Shown here: in pieces, positions 42,696-51,352 of the stretch | Position numbering within the stretch: position 1 is the stretch's first letter | Layout of the letters: each line of letters opens with the position of its first letter | Assembly: GCF_014203715.1 (NCBI RefSeq) | Contig: NZ_JACHJP010000011.1 | Coordinates: forward strand, 124,001 to 188,000 | DNA from: Streptosporangium saharense | GTDB lineage: Bacteria; Actinomycetota; Actinomycetes; Streptosporangiales; Streptosporangiaceae | Length of the DNA: 64,000 nt | Direction of reading: 5' to 3' | Notes under the pieces: model-generated | What the model was told of the DNA's origin: nothing | The model's database searches: none | What the model saw: only the letters and a program-made list of their open reading frames with translations | Program-made: the position numbers and the translations under genes

Positions 42696-42836
42696 GCCGC
42701 CCGGCCTTCACCGTGCCCTGGGTGCCCTTTACCGGCCAAATTCGGCCAGATCCGGTGTCGATGCCGCGCCGTGGAGAAGGATGCCCGTGAAAGACCGCTC
42801 ACGGACAACCCAGCACGGACCCAAGGGAGGTCTGCC

Positions 42837-43439
42837 ATGTTCCGCAAGACCCATCTGGCCCTGATCGTGGCCCTCGGCGCCGGTGTCGTCTCCATCGGCG
42901 CCGCGGCGACGGCCGAGTCGTTCTCCGGCGGCTCAGGGCACCAGGCGTACACGGCGATAAAGAACGCCGAGGGCGCGACGATCGGCACCCTCAAGATCGA
43001 CCAGGAGCGGTACGGCAAGTCCAGGGTGACCGTGGCCGTCAGGGGCCTGACCCCCGGCTACCACGGCTTCCACATCCACACCACCGGGATCTGCGACCCC
43101 AAGTCGACAGATCCGGCGACCGGCAGCCCCTTCTTCAGCGCGGGCGGCCACTTCAACCTCGGCACCGGAGGCCACGGCGAGCACACGGGCGACCTGCCCG
43201 CCCTGCTGGTCGGCGCGGACGGCACCGGGAACGCGTCGGTGGTGACGGACCGCTTCAGGATCGGCCAGCTTCTCGACAAGGACGGCAGCGCGGTCATCGT
43301 CCACGGGCTGCCCGACAACCTGGCCAACATCCCTACCCGCTACACCGACGCCAACGGCAAGGCGGGACCGGACGAGGCGACGCTCAAGACCGGCGACGCG
43401 GGCGGCCGGATCGGCTGCGGCGTGATCACCGGGCGTTGA
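42837..43439 (+). CDS. Secreted Cu/Zn superoxide dismutase-like protein
   Basis: This 200-residue protein has a signal peptide (about 1-26) and a SodC domain. The metal ligands read GFHIHTTGIC (copper), SAGGHFN and GEHTGDLPALLVGADG (bridging and zinc region), and VIVHGLPDN. The usual VHExxDD form of the last motif is VHGLPDN here, so one conserved acidic position differs. The two cysteines (GICDP and RIGCGV) match the SodC disulfide. It would remove superoxide outside the cell. A strong AAGGGAGG ribosome binding site sets ATG 42837. It is convergent with the biosynthetic cluster. Confidence 0.9.
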   Translation: MFRKTHLALIVALGAGVVSIGAAATAESFSGGSGHQAYTAIKNAEGATIGTLKIDQERYGKSRVTVAVRGLTPGYHGFHIHTTGICDPKSTDPATGSPFFSAGGHFNLGTGGHGEHTGDLPALLVGADGTGNASVVTDRFRIGQLLDKDGSAVIVHGLPDNLANIPTRYTDANGKAGPDEATLKTGDAGGRIGCGVITGR

Positions 43440-43447
43440 CCCGCTCT

Positions 43448-43479
43448 CCGGCCCGGCCTCGCTGTGAGGGCCGGGCCGG
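43448..43479. terminator. Bidirectional hairpin between SodC-like gene and biosynthetic cluster
   Basis: The arms CCGGCCCGGCC (43448-43458) and GGCCGGGCCGG (43469-43479) are perfect over 11 bp with a 10-nt loop. The hairpin lies 8 nt after the SodC-like stop and 10 nt before the end of the last cluster gene. Confidence 0.75.
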
Positions 43480-43488
43480 GGAACGGCG

Positions 43489-44514
43489 TCAGGCGATCAA
43501 CCCCCACGGCTCGGAGATCCGCGAGGCCAGGCGCGGCTTGGCGTCGGCCCACCACAGCACGGACCTGACCAGGGTCGCGACCGGGTCGGCCACCTGGCGC
43601 GTCGGCTCGAACGGCTCGGCCATGCTGGTGTAGCTCTCGAACATGCCCAGCAGGCGCACCGCCTGGAGCTGGATGGGCGACAGGTGCTGCTCGGCGAAGG
43701 GCAGGAAGAAGCGGTGCCAGCGCCTGGGTGAGATGAACGGCGGCGCGGCGACCGGCGGGATGCCCCGTTCGGCCCGCCAGCCGTTGAGTGTGCCGCAGGT
43801 GACGTCCAGGAGCGTCTGCAGGGTCATGCAGGTGGCGCCGCCCGCGATCGTCTCGACCCTGACGCCCTCCGGTGGCGGCCCGGTGACGGCATCCATGATC
43901 ACATCGGCCACCAGATCGACCGGCGCCACCTCCGCGTATCCTCCCGGCTCCCCGATCACGGCCGCGGCGAGCCCGGAGACCAGGGTCTGCAGCAGCGTGT
44001 AGGGGCCGGAGAAACGGGCTATCGACCCGTCGTCGTCACGGCCGAGGATCAGCGGCGGCCGTACGATCGTGACCGGGCCCCGGTGGCGCTCGCGCACCAG
44101 CTCCTCGCACCGCGCCTTGGACCACTCGTAGCCGTTGCGGTAGCGCCCGAACCCCTCGTCCTTGGCGTAGGGGTCGTCGGAGCCTTCGACGTAGGCCGTG
44201 GAGACGTGCACCAGGTGGGTTTCCGGGGTGAGCAGGTCGAGCACGGCCTCAAGGGGGCGGACGTTTGACTCGACGGCCTCCTCGGCGGTCATCGTCCACC
44301 GGGTGGAGGCGGCGGCGTGCACGACGACGTCCCAGGGGCCCTTCAGTTCCCCGGGGGGCGGCCGCACGCCGATCTCCCAGCGGATCTCGCCCTCCCCCTG
44401 CGGGCGCCTGGCCACCCTGGACAGTTCGACGGGCGTGTTCCCGAGGGCACGGCACAGTTCGGTGCCGACCACCCCGGTCGCCCCGGTCAGCAGCACTCGC
44501 GGCGCGCCGCTCAT
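43489..44514 (-). CDS. NAD(P)-dependent reductase, thioester-reductase-like SDR
   Basis: The 341-residue extended SDR has the nucleotide motif VLLTGATGVVGTELCRAL at the start, VVVHAAASTRW near 63, LVHVSTAYVEGS near 98 and the catalytic YEWSK near 130. The STAYV form is typical of fatty-acyl and thioester reductases, which release a carrier-bound acyl chain as an aldehyde or alcohol. It is translationally coupled to the ketosynthase (ATGA) and is the last gene of the cluster. An epimerase role is the alternative. Confidence 0.82.
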   Translation of the reverse strand: MSGAPRVLLTGATGVVGTELCRALGNTPVELSRVARRPQGEGEIRWEIGVRPPPGELKGPWDVVVHAAASTRWTMTAEEAVESNVRPLEAVLDLLTPETHLVHVSTAYVEGSDDPYAKDEGFGRYRNGYEWSKARCEELVRERHRGPVTIVRPPLILGRDDDGSIARFSGPYTLLQTLVSGLAAAVIGEPGGYAEVAPVDLVADVIMDAVTGPPPEGVRVETIAGGATCMTLQTLLDVTCGTLNGWRAERGIPPVAAPPFISPRRWHRFFLPFAEQHLSPIQLQAVRLLGMFESYTSMAEPFEPTRQVADPVATLVRSVLWWADAKPRLASRISEPWGLIA

Positions 44515-45740
44515 CCGGCCGCTCCCAGGACCAGGGACACGTTGTGCCCGCCGAAGGCGAAGGAGTTGGACAGGGCGACCGGCGAGCCGATCGTCCTGGG
44601 TGTCCCGGTGACGAGGTCGATCTCGTCGGCGCACTCGCTCTTGCCGAAGTTGGCCACCGGTGGCACCAGCCCGGCAGAGGCGACGCCCAGCGAGATCACC
44701 GCCTCAAGGGCCCCCGCCGCACCGATCAGGTGACCGACGACGCCCTTGGGCGCGGTCACCGGCGGGCAGCGGTCCCCGAAGCAGGTGGCCAGCGCGCGGG
44801 CCTCCGCCCTGTCGTTGAGGAAGGTGGAGGTGCCGTGCGCGTTGACGTGCCCGACGTCGGAGAAGGACAGGCCCGCGTCCCGTACGGCCATGGCCATACA
44901 GGCGGCCGCGGCCTCGCCGTCCTCCCTGGGCGCGACGATGTGGTGGGCGTCGGAGGTGCTCCCGTAGCCGAGCACCTCGCCCAGCACGGCGGCGCCCCGC
45001 CGCCTGGCGTGCTCCCACTCTTCGAGCACCAGGAAGGCGGCCCCCTCCCCCATCACGAAGCCGTCGCGCTCGGCGTCGAAGGGACGGCAGGCCGCCGCGG
45101 GGTCGTCGTTGCGGCCGGACAGCGCGCCGATCCGCGCGAAGGACGCCATCACCATCGGCGTCACCGGGGCGTCCACACCCCCGGCGATCATGACGTCGCA
45201 CTCGCCGGAGCGGATCTTGAGCATGGCCTCGCCGATGGCCGTCGCCCCGCTGGCGCAGGCGGTGGCGTAGGTCAGCGCGGTGCCCCTGGCGCCGAACCGC
45301 ATGCCGATCCTGGCCGCCGCCGAGTTCGACATGATCTGCGGCACCGTGAACGCCGGGATCCTGGCGGGGACGTGCTCGCAGCGCCGCAGCACCTCCTCGG
45401 TCGCGCCGAGGCCCGCGACGCCGGTGCCGACCGCGACCCCGAGGCGCTCGGGCGTGATCTCCCCCAGCCCTGCTTCCTCGACGGCGTCCACGGCGGCGGC
45501 CAGGGCGAGCGTCGTGCCCCGGTCCATCTGGCGGCGCTGGCGGAGCGTGAGATAACGGTCGAGGTCGAAATCGGGGACGGTGCACGCGAACGTCACCGCG
45601 ACCTCGTTCGCGACCAGCTCCTCGACCGTCGCCGCCGTCGGCCTGGCCTCGGTCAGCCGTTCGAGAAGCTCCCCGACGGTGTTGCCCCCCGGGGCCTTCA
45701 CCCCGAGGCCGGTCACCGCGACCCGTCTGCGGCCGGTCAT
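44511..45740 (-). CDS. Beta-ketoacyl-ACP synthase (KAS II/FabF-like)
   Basis: This 409-residue condensing enzyme has the active-site cysteine in ATACASGATAIGEA near 168 and the two histidines in VNAHGTSTFLND near 305 and VVGHLIGAAGALEAV near 340. The triad is intact, so it can condense malonyl-ACP with an acyl primer. No chain-length factor is beside it, which argues against a type II aromatic polyketide system. It is coupled to the ACP gene (ATGA). A single KS with a dedicated ACP suggests one or a few extension steps. Confidence 0.93.
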   Translation of the reverse strand: MTGRRRVAVTGLGVKAPGGNTVGELLERLTEARPTAATVEELVANEVAVTFACTVPDFDLDRYLTLRQRRQMDRGTTLALAAAVDAVEEAGLGEITPERLGVAVGTGVAGLGATEEVLRRCEHVPARIPAFTVPQIMSNSAAARIGMRFGARGTALTYATACASGATAIGEAMLKIRSGECDVMIAGGVDAPVTPMVMASFARIGALSGRNDDPAAACRPFDAERDGFVMGEGAAFLVLEEWEHARRRGAAVLGEVLGYGSTSDAHHIVAPREDGEAAAACMAMAVRDAGLSFSDVGHVNAHGTSTFLNDRAEARALATCFGDRCPPVTAPKGVVGHLIGAAGALEAVISLGVASAGLVPPVANFGKSECADEIDLVTGTPRTIGSPVALSNSFAFGGHNVSLVLGAAG

Positions 45741-45991
45741 GCCGGGCGCGCCGAGATCCGCGCGGCCACCAGGTCGACGGCGTGGCCGACGTTCCGCATG
45801 TCGAGGAGGTCCTCGATCCGCATCCGGACGCCGAGCGCCCGTTCGAGCCTGGCCCCGATCTCCATCAGCTCAAGGCTGTCCACGGCGTACTCCGCGCCCA
45901 GGTCGGTCTGCTCGCCGATCTCTGTCTGGTCGACCCCCAGGACCTCGGACACCTTCTGGATCATCAACTCGGATATTTCGGCTCGGTTCAT
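45737..45991 (-). CDS. Acyl carrier protein
   Basis: This 84-residue carrier protein has the phosphopantetheine site at Ser39 (AVDSLELMEIGARLE), where family members have DSL. Acidic helices around it are typical. It would carry an acyl or aminoacyl chain as a thioester for the neighbouring ketosynthase, dehydrogenase and reductase. The start overlaps the stop of the acyl-CoA dehydrogenase-like gene, and the stop overlaps the ketosynthase start. Confidence 0.92.
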   Translation of the reverse strand: MNRAEISELMIQKVSEVLGVDQTEIGEQTDLGAEYAVDSLELMEIGARLERALGVRMRIEDLLDMRNVGHAVDLVAARISARPA

Positions 45992-47205
45992 CGGGACTCC
46001 TTGGAGGCCAGGGAGGGCGCGGACTCGTCCAGGTCGAGGGAGGCGGGCACGCCGAGGGCGCTCCTGCCGAGGAACTGCCGGGTCGCGACGGGGGTGGGCG
46101 GGTGGAAGCGGACGGCCTGGGCGTCCCGCCACAGCCGCGCCAGCTCGCCCCCTCTGGCGTAGGAGGCCCCGCCGCACGCCTCGGCGATCGCGGAGACGAA
46201 GTCGGGCACCGTACGCACCGCCTGCTGCTTGACGGCGAGCGCGGCGGGCAGCAGGCGCTGCGGGTCGGCTCCGGCGTCCATCCTGGCGGCGACGGCGGCG
46301 CAGCCCGCCTCCAGGGTCAGCAGCGCCGCGTACGGGTCGCCGAGCGCGGCCTGGTAGCTGGGCAGGTTCGCCCTGGTGCTGTTCAGGTGCGCGATCCGCT
46401 GGGTGCCGAGCAGGGCGCGCCCGGCCCGCAGGGCCGACTCGGCCAGCCCGAGGTAGACCGCGCTCGCGGTCAGCGAGAACCAGATCACGCCCGCGGCCAG
46501 CACGTCGTCGTCCTCGGCGCCCGCGGGGGCCTGGTAGAAGACCAGCTCGTCGGGGATCACGCAGCGGTCGAGCACCAGGGTGTTGGAGGCGGAGCCGCGC
46601 ATGCCCATCGCGTCCCAGTTCTCCACGACGCTCAGCCCGGGGGCGTTGGTCGGCAGCATCGCCACCAGGACCTGCGGGGCGGCGCCGTCCTGCCCCGGGG
46701 CCGCGACCTGGAGGCAGACGAGGTCGGCCTCGGCGGCCAGTGAGCAGGGGTACTTCTTGCCGGTCACCTCCCAGCCGCCGGGCACCTGCTTGGCGGTCAG
46801 GGTGGACCGGGTCGCCGAGCCTCCCAGGTTGGGTTCGGCGAAGGCGGAGGCGACCAGCCGGTTCTGGGTGGCGATGGCCTCGATGAGCAGCCACGACACG
46901 TCGCTGTTGCGCCGCCAGTGCTCGACCGTCAGGCCGATGGTGAAGATGTGCATGTTCACCGCGACAGCGAGCGCCGGGTCGGCCCGGCCGAGCAGGCGCT
47001 GTGCCGCGCACGATTCGAGCAGGCTGGCGCCCCTGCCCTGGAAGTCGGTGGGGATCGCGAGGGCGGGCCAGCCGATCTTCCGCAGCAGGTCCAGGCTCGC
47101 CGGGTCGGGGCGTCCGCTCTCGTCGGCCCGCGCGGCGCCCGCCGCGATGCTGTCCAGGGCGTCGGTGGGCAGGAGGTCGCCGACGTCGGGCCACAGCTCG
47201 CTCAC
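45988..47205 (-). CDS. Acyl-CoA/acyl-ACP dehydrogenase-like flavoprotein
   Basis: This 405-residue protein has the acyl-CoA dehydrogenase fold: an N-terminal helical domain, FAEPNLGGSATRSTLTAKQVPGGWEVTGKKYPCSLA (substrate-contacting middle) near 115-150, and WDAMGMRGSASNTLVLDRCVIPDE near 190. It probably introduces a double bond into, or oxidises, an ACP-bound acyl or aminoacyl chain, because it lies directly before the ACP gene. The GTG start overlaps the aminotransferase stop (GTGA). The catalytic Glu was not assigned. Confidence 0.88.
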   Translation of the reverse strand: MSELWPDVGDLLPTDALDSIAAGAARADESGRPDPASLDLLRKIGWPALAIPTDFQGRGASLLESCAAQRLLGRADPALAVAVNMHIFTIGLTVEHWRRNSDVSWLLIEAIATQNRLVASAFAEPNLGGSATRSTLTAKQVPGGWEVTGKKYPCSLAAEADLVCLQVAAPGQDGAAPQVLVAMLPTNAPGLSVVENWDAMGMRGSASNTLVLDRCVIPDELVFYQAPAGAEDDDVLAAGVIWFSLTASAVYLGLAESALRAGRALLGTQRIAHLNSTRANLPSYQAALGDPYAALLTLEAGCAAVAARMDAGADPQRLLPAALAVKQQAVRTVPDFVSAIAEACGGASYARGGELARLWRDAQAVRFHPPTPVATRQFLGRSALGVPASLDLDESAPSLASKESR

Positions 47206-48491
47206 GACTGTCCTCCCCATGCCGCCCCGGCCTCCTTCAGCGCCTCGTCGAGTACGGCCATCGCCCGATCGACCTCGGCGGGGCCCGCGACCAGCGGAGG
47301 GAGCAGCCGCAGGGTCCGCGGCCTGCTCAGGCACGGGGAGACCAGCAGGCCGCGTCTGGCCAGGCCCATCTGGACCTCGCCCGCCAGCTCGGTGCCGGTG
47401 AAGTCGACGCCCCACAGCAGTCCCCTGCCTCGGACGTCGGCGACCAGGCCGGGGTTGTCCTCGCGCAGCCTCCGCAGGCCGCGCTCCATCAGCCCGGCCA
47501 GTTCGACGCCGTTGCCCGCCGCCGCCTCGATCTCGGTCAGCGCGGCCGGGACGGCGGCCGTCGCCAGGGGGTGGCCGCCGAAGGTCGCGGTGTGCCGGAA
47601 GGGGTCCTTCAGCAGCGGCTCGTAGAGGGCGTCCGAGCAGACCAGAGCGGAGACCGGCACGACGCCGCCGCCGAGCGGCTTGCCCAGCAGCACCGCGTCC
47701 ACCTCGATCCCGGCGGCGAGCGCGACCGAGCGGTCGCCGCAGCGCCGCAGGCCGCACTGGATCTCGTCGGAGACCGTGAAGGCGCCCGCCCGCCTGGCGT
47801 CGGCGCTCCAGCGCCGCAGCACCTCGGTCTCCAGCGGGCGCACGCCGTTCTCCCCCTGCACGGGTTCGAAGACGACAGCCGCGACGTCGGCCTCGGCCGT
47901 CACCCGCGCCACCGCCTCCGGGTCGTCGGCGGCGACGTGCCGTACGCCGTCGAGCAGCCCGTCCAGGCCGTCGCGGAAGCGGTCGTGGTGGGTCAGGCCG
48001 AGCGCGCCGAGCGACTTGCCGTGGTAGCCGCCCTCGACCGCGACGACGACGCGCCTGCCGGTCGCCAGGCGGGCGAGCTTCACCGCGGCCTCGACGGCGT
48101 CGGCGCCGTTGATGCCGAAGTAGACCCGGTTCAGGCCGCCGCCCAGGTATTCGCTGACCCGTTCGGCCGCCAGGGCGGAGACCGGGTTGGCCAGGCTCCT
48201 GGTGGAGGTCGGCATGACGTCGAGCTGGCGCCGTACCTCGGCCACGACGGCCGGGTTGCGGTGGCCCAGGAGGGTCACCGCGTAGGAGCCGAAGTCCAGG
48301 ACCGAGCGGCCGTCGGACAGGAGCACCTCACAGCCTGAGGCGCCCGCCTCGACCGCGCCCTGACCGGCGAACTTGCCGCTCAGCGCGATTCCCGGGGACA
48401 TGTGCCGCTGAATCCTGCGGAAGGTGACCCGTGCGAGGTCGGGGGCCGCGGCCCCCGGCGGGGCGGACGGATCCAGCACGTGGCGATCCAA
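47202..48491 (-). CDS. Class III PLP aminotransferase
   Basis: This 429-residue fold-I aminotransferase of the class III (acetylornithine/GABA type) group shows GINGADAVEAAVKLAR near 124, VEGGYHGKSLGALGLT near 150, FEPVQGENGVRPL near 206, DEIQCGLRRCG near 238, and the PLP lysine in LLGKPLGGGVVP near 265. Such enzymes aminate terminal aldehydes or keto groups, often of omega-amino acids. A terminal amine on a carrier-bound chain would fit its neighbours. The TTG start is preceded by AAAGGGAAACG. Confidence 0.92.
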   Translation of the reverse strand: MDRHVLDPSAPPGAAAPDLARVTFRRIQRHMSPGIALSGKFAGQGAVEAGASGCEVLLSDGRSVLDFGSYAVTLLGHRNPAVVAEVRRQLDVMPTSTRSLANPVSALAAERVSEYLGGGLNRVYFGINGADAVEAAVKLARLATGRRVVVAVEGGYHGKSLGALGLTHHDRFRDGLDGLLDGVRHVAADDPEAVARVTAEADVAAVVFEPVQGENGVRPLETEVLRRWSADARRAGAFTVSDEIQCGLRRCGDRSVALAAGIEVDAVLLGKPLGGGVVPVSALVCSDALYEPLLKDPFRHTATFGGHPLATAAVPAALTEIEAAAGNGVELAGLMERGLRRLREDNPGLVADVRGRGLLWGVDFTGTELAGEVQMGLARRGLLVSPCLSRPRTLRLLPPLVAGPAEVDRAMAVLDEALKEAGAAWGGQS

Positions 48492-48543
48492 CGTTTCCCT
48501 TTCTTGCTTTTCCGTGTCTTCGCCGTGTTCGGGGAGACCGCGG

Positions 48544-48996
48544 TCAGGCGACGGGGCTGACGTCGCTGTTGCGGGTGCTCAGCCGGTTCAGGATGGCCCG
48601 GGAGTTCTCTTCGAGGGCGCGGGCCGCGACCGGGTTGAGCATGTCGGCCATGAGCGGGATGCCGATGTCGAACTCGACGTGCAGCTCGATGGTCGTCTGC
48701 CCGGCGCCGTCGTCGGTGACCTGCCAGTGGCCGTCGAAGTAGGCCAGGTCGCCCTCGGTCTGCTCGAACTCGATCCTGCGGCGCTCGTGGTCGACGGTGT
48801 CGCGTTCGACCCATTCGAGCTCGGAGCCCTTCAGCAGCACCGTCCACCGGCTGGTCCTGCCGGTCTCGGAGTGTTCGAGGATCGTCACGTCCACCACCTC
48901 GTCCATGTAGGTGGGGAAGTCCTCGCAGTCGAGCAGCACCTCCCAGATCCGCTGGGCGGGCTCGGTGCTCGTGTGCGTCGTCGTCACGGTGGGCAC
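48544..48996 (-). CDS. SRPBCC-family protein (polyketide cyclase/START-like)
   Basis: This 150-residue SRPBCC protein has the start TTTHTSTEPAQRIWEVLLDCEDFPTYMDEV and RRRIEFEQTEGDLAYFDGHWQV in the centre, as in the aromatase/cyclase and coenzyme Q-binding subfamilies. The hydrophobic cavity would hold an acyl or cyclic intermediate. In this cluster it could help cyclise or present a ketosynthase product (inference). GTG 48996 is the start. Confidence 0.87.
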   Translation of the reverse strand: MPTVTTTHTSTEPAQRIWEVLLDCEDFPTYMDEVVDVTILEHSETGRTSRWTVLLKGSELEWVERDTVDHERRRIEFEQTEGDLAYFDGHWQVTDDGAGQTTIELHVEFDIGIPLMADMLNPVAARALEENSRAILNRLSTRNSDVSPVA

Positions 48997-49038
48997 TGTC
49001 GTCTCTTCTCTCTTCTGCTTCTGGGGGGTTTCGGGAGG

Positions 49039-49566
49039 TCAGGTCCAGGCCGCGGGGAAGGCGGTCGGCAGGCCGGAGGCCTCGTTGAGGGGCAGCAGCG
49101 TCCTGGTGAGCCTGAGCGCGGGGAACAGACCGGAGGGGCCGCGGATCGAGGCGGGGGGCACGGTGAAGCCGAGGTCGCGTTCGAGCTCGGCGACGTACTC
49201 GCCCACCCTGGCCGCGGCCTCGCGGGCGGCGTCGATGTCCGTGGCCCGCGCGACGGCACGGGCCGTGGCCAGGCCGCGCTCGACCTCCTCGGCGTCGAGT
49301 CCCGCGTAGGGGTCGGCCAGCACGTCGTGCTCGTCGGGCGGGAACCCCTCACGCAGCAGGGACCGTACGGCCAGCGCCCGCACGACCGTGTCCCTGGCGA
49401 CGAACTTCGCCACCTGGAGGAGGCCCTCGTCGAGGGTGCCGAGCAGGTCCTCGTAGCTGGCGTGGACCTCGAAGAGCAGCTCGAAGACGCCGAAGCACTG
49501 GTGGGCGGCCCACCTGCGCGGGTCCTTCACCGGGGTCAGGCCCGTCTCCCGGGTCTCGTCGCTCAT
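49039..49566 (-). CDS. Unknown 175-residue helical protein
   Basis: This protein is not recognised. It is almost wholly predicted helical, with WAAHQCFGVFELLFEVHASYEDLLGTLDEGLLQVAKFVARDTVVRALAVRSLLREG in the first half and a charged helix GLATARAVARATDIDAAREAAARVGEYVAELERDLG in the second. No signal peptide or TM is seen. Its start overlaps the stop of the nucleotidyltransferase gene (ATGA), so it may work with that enzyme. Confidence 0.75.
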   Translation of the reverse strand: MSDETRETGLTPVKDPRRWAAHQCFGVFELLFEVHASYEDLLGTLDEGLLQVAKFVARDTVVRALAVRSLLREGFPPDEHDVLADPYAGLDAEEVERGLATARAVARATDIDAAREAAARVGEYVAELERDLGFTVPPASIRGPSGLFPALRLTRTLLPLNEASGLPTAFPAAWT

Positions 49567-50573
49567 GTCGTGCTCCAGTCGATCGACAGCCACAGCAGGT
49601 CCTCCCGTGCCAGCTCGCGGTGGGTGCGCCTCATCTCCGTGCTCCTGCCGGTCCAGCTCCAGCCGGGTTCGCCGAGGGGGGCGACGTCCGGGGTCTGCGC
49701 CTCGGCCCCGCGCAGCGCCCAGCGGTGGACGAGGGTGCGCCCGCCGTGGGTGTTCCAGGTCTGGAGCCCGGCGGCGGGGGTCAGGCACACCGTCGGGTCC
49801 TCGGGCAGGTCGAGCCTGGCGGCCAGGCCGTCGAAGAGGTCCCCGGCCTCGCGCAGGTAGGCGTGCGCGTCCTCGGCGCCGGTTGGCAGGTCGAGGAAGC
49901 GGCAGTACAGCGCGGCCAGTTCGGTGTCGCCGAGCCTGTCGAGTTTGGCGCCGGTCCACTTCTGCCCGAAGCACAGCTCGCCCCTGGCGGTGGCCAGGGC
50001 GTCGAGCGCGGCGACCCCGGCCCTGCCGAGCCGTTCGGCGGCGGCCAGCGGCCTGGTCTCACGCAGCAGCTCGCTCGCGAGCCGGTAGCGGACCGCCTCC
50101 GTCCGCCACCAGCGGGCCGTCGCGTCGGCGACCGGCTTGCGCCGCTCGCTCTGCCAGTCGAGCCAGTCCCGCTCACCCCGCAGGGGCAGGCCGAGGATCA
50201 GCCGGTTGAGCTGGGCGAGCTTCCTGCGGTAGTCCCGCCAGCCGGAGCGGTCGAGCTTCGCCGAGGTGCCGGAACCGGTCAGGGCGTCGGCGGCGCGGCG
50301 GATCGAGTCGGCCCTGATGTAGTTCACGTCCACGGCGACGCCGAGACTGAAGGAGGTGATGGGCAGACCCGTCACCTTCGTGCTCTCGACGACGACGTGG
50401 ACGTCGACGTCACTCATCGGGGTGCCGAACCCGTGCACCACGGACCCGGCCGCCGACATCAGCAGGGGCTCGCCGAAGCTGGTGTCCACCTCCGCGACGA
50501 GGTCGTCGGGCGTCCTCCCGTGCGCGGCAAGGCGCGCGCCGAGATACCGCGCCATGTCGTCAGGCGATGTCAA
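49563..50573 (-). CDS. Nucleotidyltransferase (Pol-beta superfamily)
   Basis: The 336-residue protein carries a polymerase-beta nucleotidyltransferase site SAAGSVVHGFGTPMSDVDVHVVVES (residues about 40-64, GS plus DxD). The C-terminal two-thirds are helical without a recognised motif. It may adenylylate or otherwise nucleotidylate the product for self-protection or as a biosynthetic step. The start is TTG 50573, with a strong AAGGAGACCCC ribosome binding site; an ATG at 50555 lacks one. Compare the other nucleotidyltransferase at 12756, which is not an obvious close homologue. Confidence 0.82.
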   Translation of the reverse strand: MTSPDDMARYLGARLAAHGRTPDDLVAEVDTSFGEPLLMSAAGSVVHGFGTPMSDVDVHVVVESTKVTGLPITSFSLGVAVDVNYIRADSIRRAADALTGSGTSAKLDRSGWRDYRRKLAQLNRLILGLPLRGERDWLDWQSERRKPVADATARWWRTEAVRYRLASELLRETRPLAAAERLGRAGVAALDALATARGELCFGQKWTGAKLDRLGDTELAALYCRFLDLPTGAEDAHAYLREAGDLFDGLAARLDLPEDPTVCLTPAAGLQTWNTHGGRTLVHRWALRGAEAQTPDVAPLGEPGWSWTGRSTEMRRTHRELAREDLLWLSIDWSTT

Positions 50574-50584
50574 GGGGTCTCCTT

Positions 50585-51352
50585 CTAGTACAGGTCGTAT
50601 TTCTGGCGCCGGTAGTCGAAGGCCGTCGCGGCGACGGCCCCGAGGACCACGGCGCAGCAGCCGAGGACGCCGACCGACTGCAGGACGGGCCCCCACTCCC
50701 CGCGTCCCGAGGTCGCCTCGTCCAGGGCGCGCAGGGCCCAGTGGTGCGGGGTCAGCACGCCCACGGCCCTGGACAGGGCGGGCAGGCTCCCGTCGGGCAC
50801 GATCGCGCCGCCGACGCTGCCCGCGGTGATCAGGAAGATGTAGAAGAGGCTCTCGAAGGTCGAGGTGTCCGCGGTGACGAGATAGAGCACCACCCCCATG
50901 GCGCAGCTCACGCCGAGCAGCGTGACGGCGACCGCGAGGAGCTGCCACACCGAGCCGTGGACGGGGGTGCCGTAGAAGACGACGGCGATGGCGGTGAACA
51001 GGCTCAGCTGGGTCAGGCCGATCCCGGCGATGGGCAGGATCTTGCCGAGCAGGAAGGCGCCCCTCGGGGGGCGGTAGAGCGCCTGCCGTACCCAGGTGTT
51101 GCTGCCGAACTCGCGGAACAGCGCCAGGCCCGTGTAGTGGGTGGTGGTGAAGCTGAACATGACGGCGATGCCAAGCATGGCGCGGCCGTGGCTGCCCTCC
51201 CCCGCCACGGCGGAACCGAGGGTCAGGGCCAAGGTCGCGGGCACCGCGAACATGAAGACCAGCGGGGTGCGCATCCGCCACAGCACCAGCAGCTCGGTCG
51301 TGGCGTAGCCCGCGGCGACCGACCAGAAACCGGCTCTCTCAGTCGTGCTCAA
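50585..51352 (-). CDS. ABC-2 type transporter permease
   Basis: This 255-residue protein has six TM segments of the ABC-2/DrrB export type: TM near 28-52, 60-82, 110-135, 140-165, 168-190 and 220-245. The start is TTG 51352, overlapping the ATPase end by 14 bases. With the preceding ATPase it forms a DrrAB-like exporter, so the cluster exports its product or protects the cell. Confidence 0.88.
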   Translation of the reverse strand: MSTTERAGFWSVAAGYATTELLVLWRMRTPLVFMFAVPATLALTLGSAVAGEGSHGRAMLGIAVMFSFTTTHYTGLALFREFGSNTWVRQALYRPPRGAFLLGKILPIAGIGLTQLSLFTAIAVVFYGTPVHGSVWQLLAVAVTLLGVSCAMGVVLYLVTADTSTFESLFYIFLITAGSVGGAIVPDGSLPALSRAVGVLTPHHWALRALDEATSGRGEWGPVLQSVGVLGCCAVVLGAVAATAFDYRRQKYDLY